From: Aquanectria penicillioides
Lineage: Eukaryota; Ascomycota; Sordariomycetes; Hypocreales; Nectriaceae
DNA: 64,000 nucleotides
Assembly: GCA_003415625.1 (NCBI GenBank)
Contig: PYIU01000007.1
Location: 1,364,001 to 1,428,000 of the forward strand
Reading direction: 5' to 3'
In this document: piece by piece, positions 59,643 to 64,000 of the stretch
Numbering within the stretch: position 1 is the first letter of the stretch
Layout: each line of letters begins with the position of its first letter
Position numbers and translations under genes: made by a program
The notes under the pieces: generated by a model
Told to the model about the DNA's origin: nothing
What the model saw: the letters and a program-made list of their open reading frames with translations, nothing else
Databases searched by the model: none

Positions 59643-61277
59643 ACCGTTTTACGAATGACGCCGAGGTCACATCCATCGAGGCAAGTCTCGACACTGGATG
59701 GGTACCAGTATGAGAGAAGCCCATGGGCGGACCGGGATCATGAGCATGGGAGCAGTAATTTAAAAAAGGAAGGTGGACGGACGGATGAATGGATGGATGG
59801 ATGGATGGCTTTGGGACTGGAACTGGGACGGAGTTTTTGGAGTGCGGGAGTTGAGACACGCCGTCTGGCGCACATATTGCAACGACATATATCTGGCTTT
59901 TGCTCTTTTCATGGAGGGAAGGGTGGGTGGCTATGAGTGTACATTGATTGATATACAACGCAGTACCTACCCAGGTAGGTATATACAATTTCCACAATCG
60001 AGGCAACTTAACGTAACAGGGGACTGACGGACCTCGTAAATTACTTACATGTGCGTGACACAACTGAGGTCGGCAATCTGTAGGGCAGGAAAGAGATGGA
60101 AGAGGCCATCCAGCCCAACAGAAACGGAGCGGTGGACGCAAGTGGCCAATCTACGGGGGAATCGTATGTCGATTCGCATGTTCAAATCTCCGTTGGGGAG
60201 CTTCTGGGGTCGTGGTGGTTGATGATGGTTGGAGGAGTGGGGGCGGGTGGTTGTGTCGTCTGGGGAATTGGGAACGGAACTCAGAAAAAGCGAACCTCGG
60301 GGTTCCAGGCGTTTTGGCAATGGTGCCGATGCGATTGGGCGGTGACGACGAGAGGAACCTCGGCATCTCCACAAAGAACCGGGGACCTGAGTTGAGGGAC
60401 ACAAGCACAAGTGCGCGCCTAGTAAGCAGCGAAGTCATGACATCAACGGGAGCCCTGTAACGAACGGGCTAATAAGCATGTCCGTAGTCAATGCGTTTGA
60501 GCGTAAGTGTGTGTGCGTGTGTGCGTGTGTGCGCTGTAAGCCTGTGTCAGGTAGGCACACGCCTGGATTCTCTTTTGACTTGCAGAAACCGCTTTCACAT
60601 GCCTGCGACTCGCGCCCGGAAGCAAGCGAGGCGAAAACCGAACCAAACCATACCAAATTTTTTTTTTTGGGCGTCAGCTTTTTGCACATGACCGTCGATG
60701 ACCACATCGAGATTTGTCTCGACCTGCGGCCAGCGAGGCTCATGACCACGACATGAAGCGACCCCCCCCCCAGACCCGGAGACACCCCCCCTCCCGCAGC
60801 CAAGGTTTTAGCGAAGCAATCCTACGCATTCAGGGCGCTCCCAACCTTTTCTGCCACTCTCCGGTGGCCGTGTTTTATGGGTGTGTGGGGGATGGGGATG
60901 GGGACGACGGGGGACGGAGTGGATGGGGTCCAACATGTGATTGTTGCCCGTTGCCGAACAGAACTGAATTTAAGGGACACGCGAGGACCCTCCGTCTGGG
61001 GCCGCGGATCTCGACTTTTGGTGCAATCTTTAAAAGGTCTCGAGCTGGAGAAGCAAGAGTCATTTGCCGCGTAGAGAGCTTGTTTTCATCGCCATCGTCA
61101 TCGTCATCGCCATATTTCTGCGCTTTTGAGAATCCCTCTCTGATTGCTCCCCTGTCCTTCGCCCAACAGCCTGGGAATCCATCCTCGAGCCGCCCCCGGT
61201 CGACCATCTACCACTGTTTCCTCCCCCCCGCACACCTCCTGCACTCAGCGCCAGACATTGACATAGCATTTCCAACC
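59643..61277. other. Intergenic with microsatellites
   Basis: 1.6 kb. It contains (GGAT)n at about 59782-59809, an inverted repeat TACCTACC/GGTAGGTA (59964-59981), GT/GTGC repeats at 60505-60536 and CATCGY repeats at 61086-61113. The last 300 bp are pyrimidine-rich and form the probable leader of the next gene. No gene is recognised. Confidence 0.55.
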
Positions 61278-63154
61278 ATGTCCAAAGTCTTTACTGCCGG
61301 CGACGTTGCGTCGCATAACAAGCCTGGCGACCTATTCATTGTGGTCGACGGCGATGTTTACGATCTCACAAAGTTCCAAGATGACCATCCTGGTAAGTCG
61401 TGTCTCTATCATTAGTGCATTCCCCCTCCAATTCTAGTGTTCCCCAAGCAAGCGCTGCTGCTGCTGCTGCTACGACGCCACGGCAGCGCTGGCGACTAAA
61501 GACACTCCAGCTACCTATGAGACATTCGCACCATTGAGTATCCAACCGCTGACCATTGACCCCCCGTGCACAGGCGGCAAGAAGATCCTCCAGCGTGTAG
61601 CTGGCAAGGACGCCTCCAAGCAGTTCTGGAAGTACCACAACGAGGGCATCCTCAAGAAGTACCAGGCCAAGCTCCAGGTCGGTTCCCTCGACACCAAGCC
61701 CAAGCCCGAGCCCAAGCCCGAGCCCGCTCCCGCGCCTGCGGCCAAGGTGCCCTCTCAGAAGGCCGTCGCTGCCGCCGAGAAGGAAGCCTCCAGCACTGAG
61801 GAGGAATCAGAACCCCTCGAGGCCTATGGCGACCAGATTCCCTTTGCCGACCCCAGCTGGTACCAGAACTACCACTCCCCCTACTTCAACGAGACCCATG
61901 CCGCCCTTCGCGCCGAGGTTCGTGAGTGGATCGAGGCCAAGGTTGAGCCCAATGTCACCGAGTGGGATGAGGCCAAGCTCGTTCCCGAGGAGATCTACAA
62001 GGAGATGGGCCAGCGTGGCTACCTTGCCGGCTTGCTCGGCGTTCACTACCCCACCGAGTACGTCGACAACTGCGTCAAGGCCGTGGCCCCCGAGAAGTGG
62101 GATCTCTTCCACGAGCTGCTGTTGACCGACGAGCTGTCGCGTACCGGTTCTGGTGGTTTCGTGTGGAATGTCATCGGCGGTTTTGGTATCGGCTGCCCTC
62201 CCCTCATCAAGTTCGGTAGCAAGGCCCTCAAGCAGCGCATCCTTCCGGGCATCCTCAACGGCGACAAGCGCATCTGCCTTGCCATTACCGAGCCCGATGC
62301 TGGCAGTGACGTCGCCAACTTAACCTGCGAGGCCAAGCTGAGCGAGGATGGCAAGCACTTCATTGTCAACGGTGAGAAGAAGTGGATCACCAATGGTATT
62401 TGGTCCGACTACTTCACTACTGCCGTGCGAACTGGCGGCCCCGGCATGAACGGCGTGAGTCTGCTGCTCATTGAGCGAGGCGAAGGCGTGAGCACTCGCC
62501 GCATGGACTGCCAGGGTGTCTGGTCCAGCGGAACCACCTACATCACTTTTGAGGATGTCAAGGTCCCCGTCGAGAACCTTCTTGGCAAGGAGAACAAGGG
62601 TTTCCGAGGTGAGTTACCAACGAACTGATGTACTGAACACTAGACTAACGCATCTCCCAGTCATCATGACCAACTTCAACCACGAGCGCATGGGCATCAT
62701 CATCCAGTGCCTCCGCTTTTCGCGAGTCTGCTACGAGGAGTCGGTCAAGTACGCCAACAAGCGCCGCACCTTTGGCAAGAAGCTCATTGAGCACCCCGTC
62801 ATCCGCATGAAGCTCGCCCACATGGCCCGCCAGATCGAGGCCTCGTACAGCTGGCTCGAGAATCTCATCTACCAGTGCCAGAAGATGGGCGAGACCGAGG
62901 CCATGCTGCGACTTGGCGGCCCCATTGCAAGCCTCAAGGCCCAGTCAACGCTGACCTTTGAGTTTTGCGCCCGCGAGGCCAGCCAGATCTTTGGCGGTCT
63001 GAGCTACTCCCGTGGCGGCCAGGGTGGCAAGGTCGAGAGGTTGTACCGCGACGTGAGGGCATATGCTATCCCTGGCGGCAGCGAGGAGATCATGCTGGAC
63101 CTCAGCATGCGACAGAGCTTGAGAGTGGCCAAGGCGATGGGCATGAAGCTATAA
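61278..63154 (+). CDS. Cytochrome b5-acyl-CoA dehydrogenase fusion protein
   Basis: Exons 61278-61392, 61574-62608 and 62661-63154, giving 547 residues. Residues 1-75 are a cytochrome b5 domain: V-V-D-G-D-V-Y-D-L-T-K-F, the haem ligand in D-H-P-G-G (split by intron 1) and a second His in W-K-Y-H-N. A linker of K-P/E-P repeats (~80-115) joins it to a full acyl-CoA dehydrogenase. That domain has an N-terminal helical part, A-I-T-E-P-D-A-G-S-D with K-K-W-I-T-N-G (FAD/substrate signature), and a C-terminal part with I-F-G-G and Y-R-D-V-R-A-Y-A-I-P-G-G-S-E-E-I. This fusion is known widely in filamentous fungi. It presumably oxidises acyl-CoA with electrons passed through the haem, but acceptor and substrate are not known to me. 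The C-terminus M-K-L is not a standard peroxisomal signal. Confidence 0.92.
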
Positions 63155-64000
63155 GATTAGGACATGGGCTAGAAAGAGAAGGGAGATTGGGTGTTCGTGT
63201 TCTTGTATCAGTATGGAAGCATTGCATGCAGCAACATTATGACTCCGATTCTGGAGTTTTTTTTGCCTTTGGTAGCTGCCACCATTTAGGTTTAGAGGCG
63301 AAAAGTGACGAGGGTCTTTCTTTTCTCCGATCTGGATCCTGGAGGTTTGAACTAGTGACACACGTGCGAAATGCATGCCCAATGTGCCGTGTTTGTATAG
63401 TTATGTATGATGCTGCCGGGCCCGTTGAGAGGTCTGTTCCCCTACAACCCTTGACTGGAGCCTGAGATGATCTCGACCAATTGTGGGGATGAGAGATCTC
63501 GGCAGGGATGGTAGCTCAAGGCTGTGCGCTGTGTTCAAGGAGCAAGCCTTACAGTAGGGAGTAGCTTGTTGGAGATGGAAGGGATGGATGGACGAATGGC
63601 CAGTGCCACTCCCACCCACCACCTCTCCACCGCCGTCAGAGCTTAGAAGGGAATCCATCGATGGATTGCCCGTAATTTCCAGCCCCTTCGAGGGCTACAT
63701 GTACATGTACGCATCGAGGATCCTTCGTAAGGGAGCCGGCACCTCCCAATGGACCCGAAAATAAAGCTAAAAAATAAAATAAAATAAAAATAAAAATTAG
63801 AACCCGTACTGTGTAGTCGCGTGCTGACGAGCCCCCCCTGCAATCTCCAGCTTCGTCAAACAAATCGATCGTCTCCATTCCAGCTGCCGCTGAGGTTGGT
63901 CAGGCTCTCTCACGCACCTGCAAGTCGCAACACCCGGGCAGCCCCGCGAACCACGTGACCCTCAAAAACGCAGGCCCTTTCGCCGCAACGAGGCACACAT
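63155..64000. other. 3' flank, no gene seen
   Basis: 845 bp to the window edge. AATAAA-type repeats at 63762-63798 and a CATGTACATGTAC stretch near 63699 are the only notable sequence. A gene starting beyond the edge cannot be judged. Confidence 0.5.

Overview
The window is nuclear DNA of a filamentous ascomycete, most likely a sordariomycete of the Hypocreales type. The reasons are short spliceosomal introns of about 50-100 bp, NACHT/ankyrin NLR genes, a 2EXR protein, a cytochrome b5-acyl-CoA dehydrogenase fusion, and a block of extreme A+T content with the C-to-T/G-to-A pattern of repeat-induced point mutation (RIP). The species is not identified.

Bases 51-13743 are one nested transposon island. 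Its edges are a 92-bp GC-rich terminal inverted repeat (TIR) pair flanked by TA. Inside sits a RIP-degraded Ty3/gypsy retrotransposon in minus orientation (717-13515). Its 383-bp LTRs are at 717-1099 and 13133-13515, and the target duplication ATAAT lies on both sides. A third, much less mutated LTR (1816-2198), with its own duplication CTAAT, is a solo LTR of a later insertion. Gag zinc knuckle, protease, reverse transcriptase and integrase relics can still be read on the minus strand in Ty3/gypsy order. Removing the retrotransposon leaves about 0.9 kb, so the original TIR element was probably a short non-autonomous DNA transposon. It inserted about 70 bp downstream of an intron-containing tRNA-Glu(CTC) gene.

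From 14 kb the DNA is ordinary gene space. A DUF6601-like membrane protein (14.4-15.5 kb, -) is followed by two convergent NLR genes. The first has an alpha/beta-hydrolase, a P-loop, ankyrin repeats and an acidic tail (16.7-22.5 kb, +), and carries a one-base frame break at an A10 tract just after its P-loop. The second has a helical N-terminus, NACHT and ankyrin repeats (22.9-26.1 kb, -). Next come housekeeping genes: MIS14 kinetochore subunit, SEC14, an RMD1/RMND1-type mitochondrial protein, a Gln/Pro-rich probable nuclear protein, vacuolar protease PEP4 and a 2EXR protein. A divergent pair at 42-45 kb encodes a seven-span membrane protein and a secreted Cys-containing single-pass protein.

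About 7.6 kb without a convincing gene (45-52.5 kb) precedes a WSC-domain wall sensor and contains a cluster of AGGTAC motifs and a pyrimidine-rich leader. A Nup37-like protein, FEN1 and a cytochrome b5-acyl-CoA dehydrogenase fusion follow on the plus strand to the end. The genes do not form one pathway or a secondary-metabolite cluster. The functionally coherent parts are the convergent NLR pair (self/non-self recognition and programmed cell death) and the transposon nest. Splice sites are predictions read by eye, supported by reading-frame continuity and family conservation.
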